From Negativicutes bacterium (GTDB taxonomy: Bacteria; Bacillota_C; Negativicutes; Sporomusales_B; JARLHX01): a DNA stretch of 64,000 nt. The stretch is taken from contig JARLHY010000114.1 of NCBI GenBank assembly GCA_031292015.1, positions 22,455 to 86,454 of the forward strand, in the 5' to 3' direction. The notes below the pieces were generated by a model. That model saw only the letters and a list, made by a program, of their open reading frames with translations. It made no database searches and had not been told where the DNA came from. Position 1 is the first letter of the stretch, and each line of letters opens with the position of its first letter. Below, piece by piece: positions 7,862-16,463 of this stretch. A program made the translations under genes and the position numbers.

Positions 7862-8761
7862 ATGGAACTCAAACAGCTACAGTACTTTCTGGCGGTCGCC
7901 GACGAGCTTCATTTCACCAAAGCGGCGGAAAAGCTGCGCATCGCCCAGCCGCCGCTAAGCCGTCAGATCCAGCAGCTGGAAAGAGAAGTTGGAACAATGT
8001 TGTTTCAACGCAACAACAGAAAAGTTGAGCTGACAGCCGCCGGAGAGTATCTAAAACAAGAAGCCAGGCAGTTGTTCGGACGCATCAATAGTATCAAACA
8101 GCAGATCGGTTTGATTCATCAGGGCGTCCGCGGCCGGCTAAGGATCGGGTATGTGGGAGCAGTGATGCACTCGCTGCTGCCAGAAGTTTTGAAGGAACTG
8201 AGAAGCCAGTATCCCGATGTCAGCACCCTTTTATCCGAACTGGGCAACGAGGCCCAAATAACGGCCCTGAAGAACGGCCAGCTGGATATCGGCTTTATTC
8301 GGACCCCATTGCAAGTTGATACTGTCGTCGCGGTCCCCATCTGCCGGGAGACCTTCTCGGTCATCGTTTCCTCCGACCACCGGCTCGGGAACCAGGTCAG
8401 CATTCAGCTGAGCGACCTGGCTGCAGAACCCTTTATCTGCTTTTCCCGCGACTGCGCCCCCGGCATGGTGGACCAGATCGTCGGCATCTGCAATCAGGCC
8501 GGATTTTCACCGAATAAAATTCACGAGAGCAGCCAGATCAACACGATTCTCCGCCTGGTGGAGAGTAATCTGGGTTATTCTATCGTTCCCTCCAGCGTCT
8601 GCCACGGCTACAACCTGAATATCAGGTACTACGAACTGACCGATATCCCCGAGCGGGCCGAGATCGAGCTGATTTATAACCCGGCGGCAATCACCCCGCT
8701 GACCCGGAACGTCATCCGGCTGGTCGCCGGATACTTTTCCGGCGACCAGCCAAAAGTATGA
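7862..8761 (+). CDS. LysR-family transcriptional regulator
   Basis: The 299-residue protein begins with the canonical LTTR winged helix (MELKQLQYFLAVADELHFTK, then AAEKLRIAQPPLSRQIQQLE). A type 2 periplasmic-binding-like effector domain follows from about residue 90. The HTH is closest in appearance to the CynR/BenM/CatM group, whose effectors are small aromatic or carboxylic compounds; this is only suggestive. It is divergent from the cupin gene, its likely target. A strong terminator follows directly at the stop codon. Confidence 0.93.
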   Translation: MELKQLQYFLAVADELHFTKAAEKLRIAQPPLSRQIQQLEREVGTMLFQRNNRKVELTAAGEYLKQEARQLFGRINSIKQQIGLIHQGVRGRLRIGYVGAVMHSLLPEVLKELRSQYPDVSTLLSELGNEAQITALKNGQLDIGFIRTPLQVDTVVAVPICRETFSVIVSSDHRLGNQVSIQLSDLAAEPFICFSRDCAPGMVDQIVGICNQAGFSPNKIHESSQINTILRLVESNLGYSIVPSSVCHGYNLNIRYYELTDIPERAEIELIYNPAAITPLTRNVIRLVAGYFSGDQPKV

Positions 8762-8803
8762 TTCTAAAAAAAGCTGACCCGCTGGGTCAGCTTTTTTAGA
8801 ATC
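8760..8803 (+). terminator. Strong terminator after LysR gene
   Basis: A stem of about 20 bp pairs 8760-8780 with 8784-8803 around a GCT loop. It contains AAGCTGACCC/GGGTCAGCTT and a run of A pairing with a run of T. It begins inside the LysR stop codon. Confidence 0.9.
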
Positions 8804-8828
8804 ATTTTATATATTTTAAAACCTATCT

Positions 8829-9073
8829 AGGCTGTTCAAAAAGGCCGAGATCCACGTTCTAACTTCGCAAGGCTTATCAACGCTTCATGTCATCCGGCGA
8901 TATTCTCACGTGAAGTGTGCGAGTCGCTGCGAGGAAGCGCGCGCAGACAGTACATGGTGACGTACGGCAAGCGCGCTCCCGGAGCACCAAGTGCGCAGTT
9001 CTTGCGCTTCAGCGCGTAGAAATGCGGCCTGCCCCTTGCGGGTGCGACGCAGATTGGCTTTTTTCAACAGCCT
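8829..9073. repeat. Dispersed terminal-inverted-repeat element, long copy (245 bp)
   Basis: The ends are imperfect inverted repeats: AGGCTGTTCAAAAAGGC at the left and GGCTTTTTCAACAGCCT at the right. The core (about 8930-8990), with GAGGAAGCGCGCGCAGACAG, GTACGGCAAGCGC and CTCCCGGAGCACC, recurs at 43570-43693, where the element is shorter because two internal blocks are missing. No coding frame is convincing. The core can fold (AGCGCGC/GCGCGCT around GTAC/GTAC). The element ends two bases before the stop codon of the SDR gene. It resembles a MITE or REP/BIME-type element. With the terminator just before it, this accounts for the whole 314-base gap. Confidence 0.75.
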
Positions 9074-9075
9074 TT

Positions 9076-9825
9076 TTAGTCCAGATAGATCATTTTCTTG
9101 GTCATCCCACCGTCCACCACAAAGGCCTGGCCGGTGATAAACGAGGCTTCCGCCGACAGCAGGAAGGCGGTCATAGCGGCGATATCCGCCGGGCGCCCCA
9201 CCCGGCCGGCAGGATGCTGGGCGTGATCTTCCCGGCGCAGCTTCTCCGGAGCTTCGCTGACGTCGATCCAGCCCGGGCAAATCGCATTGACCCGGACAGC
9301 AGGCCCCAGAGAATTCGCCAGGGCGTGCGTCAGCCCCAAAAGCCCGGCCTTGCTGGCGGCGTAAGCTTCATCGCCCGGTTCGCTCATCAGGGCGCGGGTC
9401 GATGAAATGTTGACAATCGCTGCCGCGGGTGACTTGCGCAAAAGCGAAGCCCCGAATTTGGCAAACAGAAAGGCTGCCTTGAGATTTACGGCAATGATCC
9501 GTTCGAATTCATCGACCTCGATTTCATCGATCATTCTCCCTGATCCGAACCCGGCGTTGTTCACGATCCAGTCAAGGCGCCCGTATTCGCGCTCTACCGT
9601 GCTGATGACGTCCAGGACGTCCGCTGTTTTCCCGACATCGGCCTGGATAAATTGTACGTCCAGTTCTGCCAGGCGCAACGCCTCGGCAACCGCCCGCCCC
9701 GCTGCGCGATTGTTGTCCACCGCGACAACGATCGCGCCCAGGCCGGCCAGTTTGTGCGAAATGGCGTGCCCTATTCCGTGGGCAGCGCCGGTTACGATAA
9801 CTACCTTTCTCTTGTCACTGCCCAT
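9076..9825 (-). CDS. Short-chain dehydrogenase/reductase (SDR)
   Basis: The 249-residue classical SDR has the nucleotide motif TGAAHGIG (12-19), NNAG (89-92), the catalytic Ser at about 141-142, and Tyr155/Lys159 (YAASK). The residue after the second beta strand is acidic/polar (VDNN), which favours NAD over NADP. Substrate unknown; the C-terminal end (GQAFVVDGGMTKKMIYLD) is typical of FabG-like oxidoreductases. The ATG at 9825 has AGGAGG upstream; an extended frame upstream lacks a site. It is monocistronic and its 3' end abuts the repeat element. Confidence 0.9.
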   Translation of the reverse strand: MGSDKRKVVIVTGAAHGIGHAISHKLAGLGAIVVAVDNNRAAGRAVAEALRLAELDVQFIQADVGKTADVLDVISTVEREYGRLDWIVNNAGFGSGRMIDEIEVDEFERIIAVNLKAAFLFAKFGASLLRKSPAAAIVNISSTRALMSEPGDEAYAASKAGLLGLTHALANSLGPAVRVNAICPGWIDVSEAPEKLRREDHAQHPAGRVGRPADIAAMTAFLLSAEASFITGQAFVVDGGMTKKMIYLD

Positions 9826-9973
9826 GATTATCCTCCTGTCGCCGCAGATCGTTTTCCTTTGCACCGGCTCCGCACCCTGCCGGGCCAATGCTTTTATTGC
9901 CCCGGAATGTCCGGTTATGTTTTTAATATACTCTTTCTATTGTAATTTTCAAGGATGTTCCCGGCAATAATAA

Positions 9974-10022
9974 AAACATCACAACGCCGGACCGCCGGGA
10001 GGCGGCTGGTTTTGTGATGTTG
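9974..10022 (-). terminator. Terminator-like hairpin after the HD-GYP gene
   Basis: AACATCACAA pairs with TTGTGATGTT, with an inner GC-rich ACCGCC/GGCGGC stem, spanning 9974-10022. On the minus strand it is followed by TTTATTATTG. It lies 63 bases past the HD-GYP stop codon. A second dyad, CCTGCCGG/CCGGCAGG, sits at about 10041-10063 in between. Confidence 0.65.
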
Positions 10023-10085
10023 CGCGCTGCTTTGATCTTTCCTGCCGGGATTCTGCCGGCAGGAATCCGGCACGAACCGGGGGGC

Positions 10086-11486
10086 CTAACAAAGTCCGGT
10101 TATTACCATGTCAATGAACTTGTCGGCCAACTCCGGGTCGAACTGGCTGCCGCGGCATCTTTCGATCTCCGCGATGGCTTCCTTGTCGCTCATCGCTTTT
10201 CGATAAGGCCGGTCATTGGTCATAGCGTCGTAAGCGTCTACAAGCGCCATGATCCGGCATTCGACAGGAATCTGCTTTGCCTGCAGCCTGCGGGGATAGC
10301 CGCTGCCGTCCCACCGCTCATGATGGGTGAGGATCCAGTCGGCGATATGGGCAATGTCCGGCAGGGACAGGGCGATGTAATAACCGATCTCGCTATGCTT
10401 GCTCATCGCCTGAAATTCATCTTCGGTCAGGCGGTCGGGTTTCAAAAGGATGTTATCGGGAACGCCGATTTTTCCGATATCGTGAAACCGTCCCAGCAGG
10501 CGCAGCCCGTTGACACTGCTGTCAGGCAGCCCCATAGTGGCGGCCAGCCGGGCCCCCAGTTCCTGAGAGCGGCCGGAATGCTGCTCGGTGCAGGCGTCCT
10601 TGGCTTCCATCAGCTTTTTTATCGTGACCGCGGTAGCGTTATGAACACTCCGGCTGTTGAGTACTTTTTGCCGGCAGACGTCATGCTGGGCCAGGGAAAA
10701 CAAGCTGGGCGAATCGACCGAACCTGCGGAAAAAGCGCTTCCCAGCGACAGACTCAAAAATTGCTGTCCCTTTGCGGCGTTGAATGCGTCGACCGCCGCG
10801 CGGATATCCCGGCAAGCCTCGGCAACGTCGGCTTCAACACAATCCGGCAACAGCATCCCGAAGGCGTCTTCCCCGGTCCGGGCGATAATCGCCTTGGGGC
10901 TTAAAGCCTTGCGCAGCATAGCTGCAACCTCGATCAGGAGAGCGTCGCCTTCTTTACAGCCATGGGCATCGTTGATTATCTTCAGGCCGTCGATGTCGGC
11001 AATAATCAGCCCGCCAGTCCGTTTCGGCATCAGCATCGCCAGTTTTGTCTCCAGGTAGTTTCTGGTGAACGAGCCTGTCAGCGGATCCTCGCTGCGCAGT
11101 TTTTCCTGGGCCGTCACGTCGTACATCACATGAACCGCGCCCATCAATTCCCCGGCAGTGTCAAATACCGGATCGACGACGATATTGAACCACTTGTCAG
11201 CGACTTTCTTGGTTACCGCCTCGCGGGCTTGGGTCCTGCAGACCCTTTGCACCGGACAGTCGAAGGGCGGCCTGAGCTGGTCATGCATGACGATGCAGCA
11301 ACGCCTGTTGATCAGCCTGCCCGCCGGTTCGCCGACAAGCGCCGCCATCGCCTGATTGCAGTTTATGATCCTGTTTTCCAGGTCTACGATCATGATGGGG
11401 TCCTTGAGGCTGTCGAATATTGTATCCCAATTCAATCCGGGCTTTGGGTCCGGATTTTGTTTTTTCATTGCTTCACCACCTAGCAT
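10086..11486 (-). CDS. PAS - degenerate GGDEF - HD-GYP phosphodiesterase
   Basis: The 466-residue cytoplasmic protein has a PAS domain (about 20-125), a GGDEF-fold domain (about 130-285) and an HD-GYP domain (about 295-460). The GGDEF signature is replaced by TGEDA (204-208), so cyclase activity is not expected; the domain may bind GTP or serve regulation. The HD-GYP motifs are intact: HDIGKIG (335-341) and HHERWDGSGYP (388-398). It should therefore hydrolyse c-di-GMP or a related dinucleotide. Start at 11486 with AGAAGGAG upstream. It opposes the cyclase at 1232-2662 in function. Confidence 0.92.
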   Translation of the reverse strand: MLGGEAMKKQNPDPKPGLNWDTIFDSLKDPIMIVDLENRIINCNQAMAALVGEPAGRLINRRCCIVMHDQLRPPFDCPVQRVCRTQAREAVTKKVADKWFNIVVDPVFDTAGELMGAVHVMYDVTAQEKLRSEDPLTGSFTRNYLETKLAMLMPKRTGGLIIADIDGLKIINDAHGCKEGDALLIEVAAMLRKALSPKAIIARTGEDAFGMLLPDCVEADVAEACRDIRAAVDAFNAAKGQQFLSLSLGSAFSAGSVDSPSLFSLAQHDVCRQKVLNSRSVHNATAVTIKKLMEAKDACTEQHSGRSQELGARLAATMGLPDSSVNGLRLLGRFHDIGKIGVPDNILLKPDRLTEDEFQAMSKHSEIGYYIALSLPDIAHIADWILTHHERWDGSGYPRRLQAKQIPVECRIMALVDAYDAMTNDRPYRKAMSDKEAIAEIERCRGSQFDPELADKFIDMVITGLC

Positions 11487-11632
11487 CGGAGACTCTCCTT
11501 CTATGTTTCGATCCCGTCTTCTTCATTTTCGTCCTGGATTGCAGTCAGGAACAAGCGAACCTAACCTTGACAACATTTTATCAATCGGCACAGCCGCGGC
11601 GACTTTCCTTTCGCCGCGGCCGCCCGCACCTT

Positions 11633-12085
11633 TTAAGTAACCGCACCGCCGGCTGGAACGTTTTTCAGATATGCCGGCTCGACCAGGCTGGCCAGTTCCA
11701 GCATAATCAGAATCCGGTCCTCGGTCTTGGCAACGCCCCGGATGTAGGTTCTTTCTCCCGCCGTCTGAACCGGGGCGGCTTCCAGCTGTGAGTCCGCCAG
11801 GCGCAGCACCTCGGATACCTGATCTACGATGATCCCAAAGTTATTTTCTCCCAGATCGACAATCAGCGCCTGCCGCTGACCGCTCTTTGCGGCCAGCGAA
11901 AGCTGGACGGCCAGATCGATCACCGGGATTACCCTGCCGCGCAGGTTGATGATCCCCTCGACATGTATCGGGGTGCCGGGCAATTTCGTTGCGCCCTGAT
12001 ACTGGATGATTTCCCGGACCTGGTGGATCGGCACGCAGTATTCCTCGTTCCCCAGGTGAAAAACTACGACTTGTTCTTCAGCCAC
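11633..12085 (-). CDS. cheW: Chemotaxis coupling protein CheW
   Basis: The 150-residue protein is a full-length CheW: FHLGNEEYCVPIHQVREIIQ, then the conserved IINLRGRVIPVIDLA segment and a C-terminal GVAKTEDRILIMLELASLV. CheW couples chemoreceptors to the CheA kinase at the inner membrane. It lies 14 bases downstream of a chemoreceptor gene, so the two are co-transcribed and probably work together. No cheA is in the window, so the partner kinase is elsewhere. Confidence 0.95.
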   Translation of the reverse strand: MAEEQVVVFHLGNEEYCVPIHQVREIIQYQGATKLPGTPIHVEGIINLRGRVIPVIDLAVQLSLAAKSGQRQALIVDLGENNFGIIVDQVSEVLRLADSQLEAAPVQTAGERTYIRGVAKTEDRILIMLELASLVEPAYLKNVPAGGAVT

Positions 12086-12099
12086 AACCCTGGCCTCCC

Positions 12100-13788
12100 T
12101 TACAGTTTGAATTTGCCGATGACGTTTTCAAGTTCTGTCGCCATTTTGGCCAGGTCTTCCGCGCTGGAGGTCACTTCGTGCAGGCTGGCGTTCTGCTCCT
12201 CGGCCGCCGCGGCCAGGGTCTGGGTGCTGGCGCTGGTTTCCTCGGCCACGGCGCTGATGTTTTGCACGTTGGAGACGATTTCCTGCATCCCTTTGGCGGT
12301 CTCTTCGATCGCCCGGCTGATCTGACCGATACCGGCCTGAGCCTGCCCCAGCTTGTCGACAATGGCCTCAAACCCTTTGGCCGTTTCGGTTGCGGCCTCT
12401 TTCCCGGCCGAGACTTCGTTGTTGGCCTTGGCGACAACGTTAACCGAAAACTCGATGTCGGTGGTCATTTTTCGGATAATCTCGCCGATATGGCGGGTCG
12501 CGTCGGCGCTCTGTTCGGCCAGCTTGCGAACCTCTTCGGCCACTACGGCGAAGCCTCTTCCCGCTTCTCCGGCCCGGGCGGCTTCGATAGCGGCGTTGAG
12601 GGCCAGCAGGTTGGTCTGCCCGGCGATGTTGCTGATGACGGTGATGATTTCCTGGATCTGGGACGAACCTTTGACCAGGGCGGACGACACATCGGTGATC
12701 TCTTTCATTGAGCTTTCAATGGTCTCGTTCTGGGATACCACCTTTTGAATGAGCTGCATACCCTGGCCGGCGTCGGCGACGGCCTTCTGGGTGGTGCTGT
12801 TGACCACTGTCGCGCTGGCATTCATCTCCTGGGCCCCGGCGGTGACTTGCTGGATAACCGCTGAAATCCCGGTGATGTTATTGGTGTTCTGACCCGAACC
12901 GGCGGCTATGTCGCCGCTGGTGTTGGCGATAACCTCAGCAGTGCGCATCTGCTCTTCCACCGTGGAGGTCAGTTCCTCGCTGGCCGCGGCCAGGGTGTCG
13001 GCGCTGTTTTTGACCTGGCCGACGATGCCTTTCAGGGCTTTCTTCATCCCGATGAGGGCATCGGCCATATCCCCGATTTCGTCGTTACGGGTTGCGTTTA
13101 TGTCTGGTCTGCTCAGATCAAGCTCGCTCATCGCCAGCAGGTCTCCGCGCAGATTCCTCATCCGCCGGGCCAGAAGGCGGCTGTACCAGAAGATCAGGGC
13201 ACTGATCGCAACAACGACGGCTATGCACGAACCTATGACTGTTTTTAAAACAATACTCTGCTTGTCATTCAGGTTGTCGACCCGCACTTGTAACGCTTCC
13301 GACTGGGCTTTAAAAACCGCGTCGAACTGTTTGTTGATCAGCTCCGTATGCTGACGAAGCGAACTCACATGGGTGGTCAAACCTGGGTCGTTGTTCCTCT
13401 TCATGACTATTGCCTGCTTGATGCCGTCCATATACGCCGCCAGCAGATTCTGCAGCTTTTCGGCCTCCTGTTTGGTAGCCGCGGAGCTGCTGCTCGCGCC
13501 GACTTTCTTCACTGTTTCCAGACTGTTGCCGAGTTCTTTGAGCACGGCGTTGGCGTAGTTTTCGTCACTGTAGGCCATGTAGCCGCGGAATTCGGCGATC
13601 CCCATGTAGAAAGCCTTCTGGGAATCCTGGAACGCCATGGTGCGCTGCACCGGCCCGGTGAGCATGTTCTGATAGGACTCGGCGGCGTCCCGGTACTGAT
13701 AGACAACCACACCGAGCAATAATACCAAGAGTACCATTGTCAGTCCAAACATCCCGCTAAGTTGAGCCCCGATCGGCATACGTTTCAT
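12100..13788 (-). CDS. Methyl-accepting chemotaxis protein
   Basis: The 562-residue chemoreceptor has a first membrane helix at about 12-32 and a four-helix-bundle-type periplasmic domain (about 35-185). A second membrane helix (about 188-208), a HAMP domain (about 210-265) and a long signalling coiled coil follow. The hairpin tip, [20 protein letters not shown] with [18 protein letters not shown], is the CheA/CheW-contacting sequence. The ligand is unknown. AGGAGG lies at the right distance from the ATG. It sits between a short CheW-like gene and a full cheW, likely one three-gene operon. Confidence 0.95.
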   Translation of the reverse strand: MKRMPIGAQLSGMFGLTMVLLVLLLGVVVYQYRDAAESYQNMLTGPVQRTMAFQDSQKAFYMGIAEFRGYMAYSDENYANAVLKELGNSLETVKKVGASSSSAATKQEAEKLQNLLAAYMDGIKQAIVMKRNNDPGLTTHVSSLRQHTELINKQFDAVFKAQSEALQVRVDNLNDKQSIVLKTVIGSCIAVVVAISALIFWYSRLLARRMRNLRGDLLAMSELDLSRPDINATRNDEIGDMADALIGMKKALKGIVGQVKNSADTLAAASEELTSTVEEQMRTAEVIANTSGDIAAGSGQNTNNITGISAVIQQVTAGAQEMNASATVVNSTTQKAVADAGQGMQLIQKVVSQNETIESSMKEITDVSSALVKGSSQIQEIITVISNIAGQTNLLALNAAIEAARAGEAGRGFAVVAEEVRKLAEQSADATRHIGEIIRKMTTDIEFSVNVVAKANNEVSAGKEAATETAKGFEAIVDKLGQAQAGIGQISRAIEETAKGMQEIVSNVQNISAVAEETSASTQTLAAAAEEQNASLHEVTSSAEDLAKMATELENVIGKFKL

Positions 13789-13844
13789 TTATAACTCCTC
13801 CTTGTTTTTTCAATTGAACTTTGTCATTCTTATCTTGGCCATTC

Positions 13845-14201
13845 TTATGGCTGAACGTTTTTCTCAGGATGCTGCCGCATCTTCCAAATCGCGAAGGAAG
13901 CTTTGGTTAACTTTCTGACAACACTCTGGGGCAACTTCTCTTCCCGGATCGCTTCATCCACGATCAGCGCCATTTGAATTCCTTTGACATGCAGGATGAT
14001 CGCCGTCTTTTCTTCCCCGGCTTCCAGTCCGGCCCGGGCGTCAAGTGCCAGGATGGCCCCATCCTCCTGCATAGCCCCTTGTGCTCCCTTTTGGGCCGGT
14101 CCGTTTATCTTCATGCCTCGTACAACTCCGGTAACGTCTTCCACCGGAACGCCGAATTCTTCGCTCCCCCAGCGGAAAAGCAGCAATCGCTTCTCATCCA
14201 T
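13845..14201 (-). CDS. Short CheW-like protein
   Basis: This 118-residue protein begins DEKRLLLFRWGSEEFGVPVE, an N-terminal CheW signature. It keeps a core with ILALDARAGLEAGEEKTAII and then diverges; the NLRG-type motif of CheW is missing. It is shorter than CheW by about 30 residues and may be a divergent coupling or decoy protein. Three ATG codons cluster at the start; I favour the one at 14201 because GAGG lies nine bases before it, whereas it abuts the ATG at 14210. The gene leads into the chemoreceptor gene 56 bases downstream. Confidence 0.75.
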   Translation of the reverse strand: MDEKRLLLFRWGSEEFGVPVEDVTGVVRGMKINGPAQKGAQGAMQEDGAILALDARAGLEAGEEKTAIILHVKGIQMALIVDEAIREEKLPQSVVRKLTKASFAIWKMRQHPEKNVQP

Positions 14202-14391
14202 TCCCATCATCCTCTATTTCCGGCTGCAAGCCTGGATTCATCTGACTCTAGTTTAAAACAAAGACAACGCCCCGGCATCCGGCATAAGGCATAGACACAC
14301 CAATTATTTTTCGCGCGCCGTCAGCATGCTTGCGGCCTGGAACGACAGCACTTTTTCCCCTGCCGAAAAAAACCTATCAAAAGATAGAGGG

Positions 14392-14415
14392 AATTTCGCG
14401 CTCCACGGCGAAATT
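14392..14415 (+). promoter_or_regulatory. Inverted repeat upstream of the response regulator
   Basis: AATTTCGC (14392-14399) and GCGAAATT (14408-14415) form a perfect dyad with an eight-base spacer, 44 bases upstream of the ATG. A smaller CTATC-AAAA-GATAG hairpin precedes it at about 14374-14387. It is a candidate operator or leader hairpin. Confidence 0.35.
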
Positions 14416-14459
14416 GTGACATGATTAACCATTGTTTGACAAAATTTGTGAGGTTGACC

Positions 14460-15128
14460 ATGAACAACGCCGATAATCCTGTCCGGATACTGATTGTCGA
14501 TGATGACGAAAAATGCCTCGCCACAATGCGGCGGGTACTGCGCGGTCACTTTGAAATCGTCACAACGCGAGACCCTGTTCAGGCGCTCAAAATGTTTGAG
14601 CTTCAGGGCCCTTTTGCTGTGGTGATTTCCGACTTTCAGATGCCGTTCATGAATGGGATTCAGCTGTTTTCCCGCATTTTGACTATCGATAAATGCACCC
14701 AACGAATCATGCTGACCGGCCATGCCGATCTGCAGATGGCGATTGACGCCGTGAATCACGGCAAAATAACCGCCTTTCTTACCAAACCTACGCCTGCCAT
14801 CTCCATTCGCGCCGTTGTCGCAGACGCCGTCCGAACCTATCAGGAAAGCCGCGAGGAGCTGGCTCAGAAAACCGGTCCGGAGCCGACAAAAAACCCCTCG
14901 GCCGCTCAGCTTCAGGCCGAGTTATACGCGCCGCTTACCGCGAAGGAAAGAGAGATCCTGGCGCTGCTGTCGAAAGGGTTTTCCAACGAGGAAATATCCC
15001 TGGCGCTGGACATCACTGTCGGCACAGTCAAGAGCCACCTGAACAATCTTTTCGGAAAGATGGATGTCAACAGCCGATCCAAAGTCGTCGCCAGGGGCAT
15101 TGAGCTTGGCCTGATCAAAACCTCCTAG
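14460..15128 (+). CDS. Response regulator, receiver plus LuxR-type HTH
   Basis: The 222-residue protein has a receiver domain (about 8-125; phospho-acceptor Asp58 in VISDFQMP, Lys in FLTKPTP) and a LuxR/NarL-type HTH (about 155-218: LTAKEREILALLSKGFSNEE, then TVGTVKSHLNNLFGKM). The receiver most resembles RpfG/HupR-like receivers, often paired with HDOD or hybrid systems. The ATG at 14460 has GTGAGG upstream. It is encoded opposite the REC-HDOD and kinase genes, with a shared terminator between. The kinase at 16464-18548 is its nearest possible partner, by position only. Confidence 0.92.
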   Translation: MNNADNPVRILIVDDDEKCLATMRRVLRGHFEIVTTRDPVQALKMFELQGPFAVVISDFQMPFMNGIQLFSRILTIDKCTQRIMLTGHADLQMAIDAVNHGKITAFLTKPTPAISIRAVVADAVRTYQESREELAQKTGPEPTKNPSAAQLQAELYAPLTAKEREILALLSKGFSNEEISLALDITVGTVKSHLNNLFGKMDVNSRSKVVARGIELGLIKTS

Positions 15129-15180
15129 GCACTCTGCAAATTGTCTCACATGGGTTATGTGTCCATCATAAAAGAGCAAA

Positions 15181-15225
15181 AAACAACCGCCTGACTATGA
15201 CGATCATAATCAAGCGGTTGTTTTT
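15181..15225. terminator. Bidirectional terminator
   Basis: AAACAACCGC (15181-15190) pairs perfectly with GCGGTTGTTT (15214-15223), with T-rich flank TTTTTG on the plus side and A-rich flank on the other. It separates the convergent response-regulator and REC-HDOD genes. Confidence 0.88.
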
Positions 15226-15255
15226 GTTTATCCGGCCAAAGCAGAAACCCTGGAA

Positions 15256-16428
15256 CTATCGTTCCTTGCCCAACAGGCTTTCACAGTCCTCCCGGGAAAT
15301 ATTCAGCAGCTCCAGCGTCCTCGGCTCAAGGGTTCCGGCGATAGCCGGCGCCAGAGTCCGCTGGGCGAAATAGCTGGCGATGTGGACGATGGATACCAGT
15401 TCCCGGTTTCCGACGCTTTCATGGAACGGATCGTGATGAAACATCGCGCATTCCATGATATGCTGGGGCAGATCCCACCAATCCAGCAAATAAGCTCCCA
15501 CCTCCTGATGGGATACTCCGACGACTTTTTGTTCCAGTTCATCGAAGGAGACGTCAGGGCACTGTTTCAGAGCCGCGGCTATCTCCACATATTTTTCCGG
15601 CATCTGATGCACCAGAGCCATCCGCCCGATGTCATGCAGAAGTCCCACCGAAGAGGCAGTGGGAGCAATATGCTTTCCTGTCAGTCGGCGATGGAGCTCG
15701 CCGACCAGGCGATTGGTCAGGCTGGCGTGGCGCACCAGCAGGTCCTTGTTCAGCATCCCGGCGCTTTGATCGGTCAGCAATTCACACATACTTGCCGATA
15801 GTACGATGTTCTTGACCGCCTCCAGTCCGAGATAGGTAATGGCCTGACTGACAGACCCGGTCCTGACGCCGTAAAAGGCCGAGTTGACCATATGCAGTAT
15901 TCTGGCCGCCATAACCGGATCCTGCTCAAGTACCGCGGCAATCTGTTCGATAGCGGCGTCTTTGTCGATCATTTCCTTCAACTTGATAAAAATGCGGGGC
16001 AGGGAACACATTTCGCCGATCTTATTGATAAGCTCAAGCAGTTTCTTGTCCCGCAGTATCACCCTGACAGCCTGAAGCTGCCGGATGGTCGTCAGCAGTG
16101 CTTGAACGTCCCAGGGTTTCAGAACATACATCTTGCACGAGCCGTCCAGCAGGGCTTTGGCGATCTCAGCCTCCTCGGCATGGCCGCTGAGAAGCACCCG
16201 GGTGGTGGAAGGACAAAGCTCTCTCACTCGCCGCAGCAACTGGTGGCCACTCATTTTCGGCATCCTCATATCGGAAATGATGATGGCGATTTCCTGAACG
16301 GCGAGAATAGCCAGCGCCGCCGGGCCATCCTCAGCGACAAAGATTTCCAGACCGCTTCCCCGGAGAGTGCGCAAAACAGTGTTGAGGATGGCCCGTTCAT
16401 CATCCACAAAAAGAATCCTGTTGCCCAT
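15256..16428 (-). CDS. Receiver-HDOD signalling protein
   Basis: The 390-residue protein has an N-terminal receiver (phospho-acceptor Asp53 in IISDMRMPKMSG, Lys in VLKPWD) and an HDOD domain (about 140-335, with VGLLHDIGRMALVHQMPEKY). HDOD domains are non-enzymatic relatives of HD phosphohydrolases used in signalling. The gene starts 35 bases after the sensor kinase stop, with AGGAGG at good spacing, so kinase and REC-HDOD are almost certainly an operon and a cognate pair. Confidence 0.92.
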   Translation of the reverse strand: MGNRILFVDDERAILNTVLRTLRGSGLEIFVAEDGPAALAILAVQEIAIIISDMRMPKMSGHQLLRRVRELCPSTTRVLLSGHAEEAEIAKALLDGSCKMYVLKPWDVQALLTTIRQLQAVRVILRDKKLLELINKIGEMCSLPRIFIKLKEMIDKDAAIEQIAAVLEQDPVMAARILHMVNSAFYGVRTGSVSQAITYLGLEAVKNIVLSASMCELLTDQSAGMLNKDLLVRHASLTNRLVGELHRRLTGKHIAPTASSVGLLHDIGRMALVHQMPEKYVEIAAALKQCPDVSFDELEQKVVGVSHQEVGAYLLDWWDLPQHIMECAMFHHDPFHESVGNRELVSIVHIASYFAQRTLAPAIAGTLEPRTLELLNISREDCESLLGKER

Positions 16429-16463
16429 GGCGACCTCCTGTCCGACATGCTCGCGTCATCGAT

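Noticed and set aside
8906..9280. A 124-codon frame through the repeat element
   Set aside because: It crosses from the non-coding element into the antisense side of the SDR gene and has no protein features; the short element copy does not preserve it.
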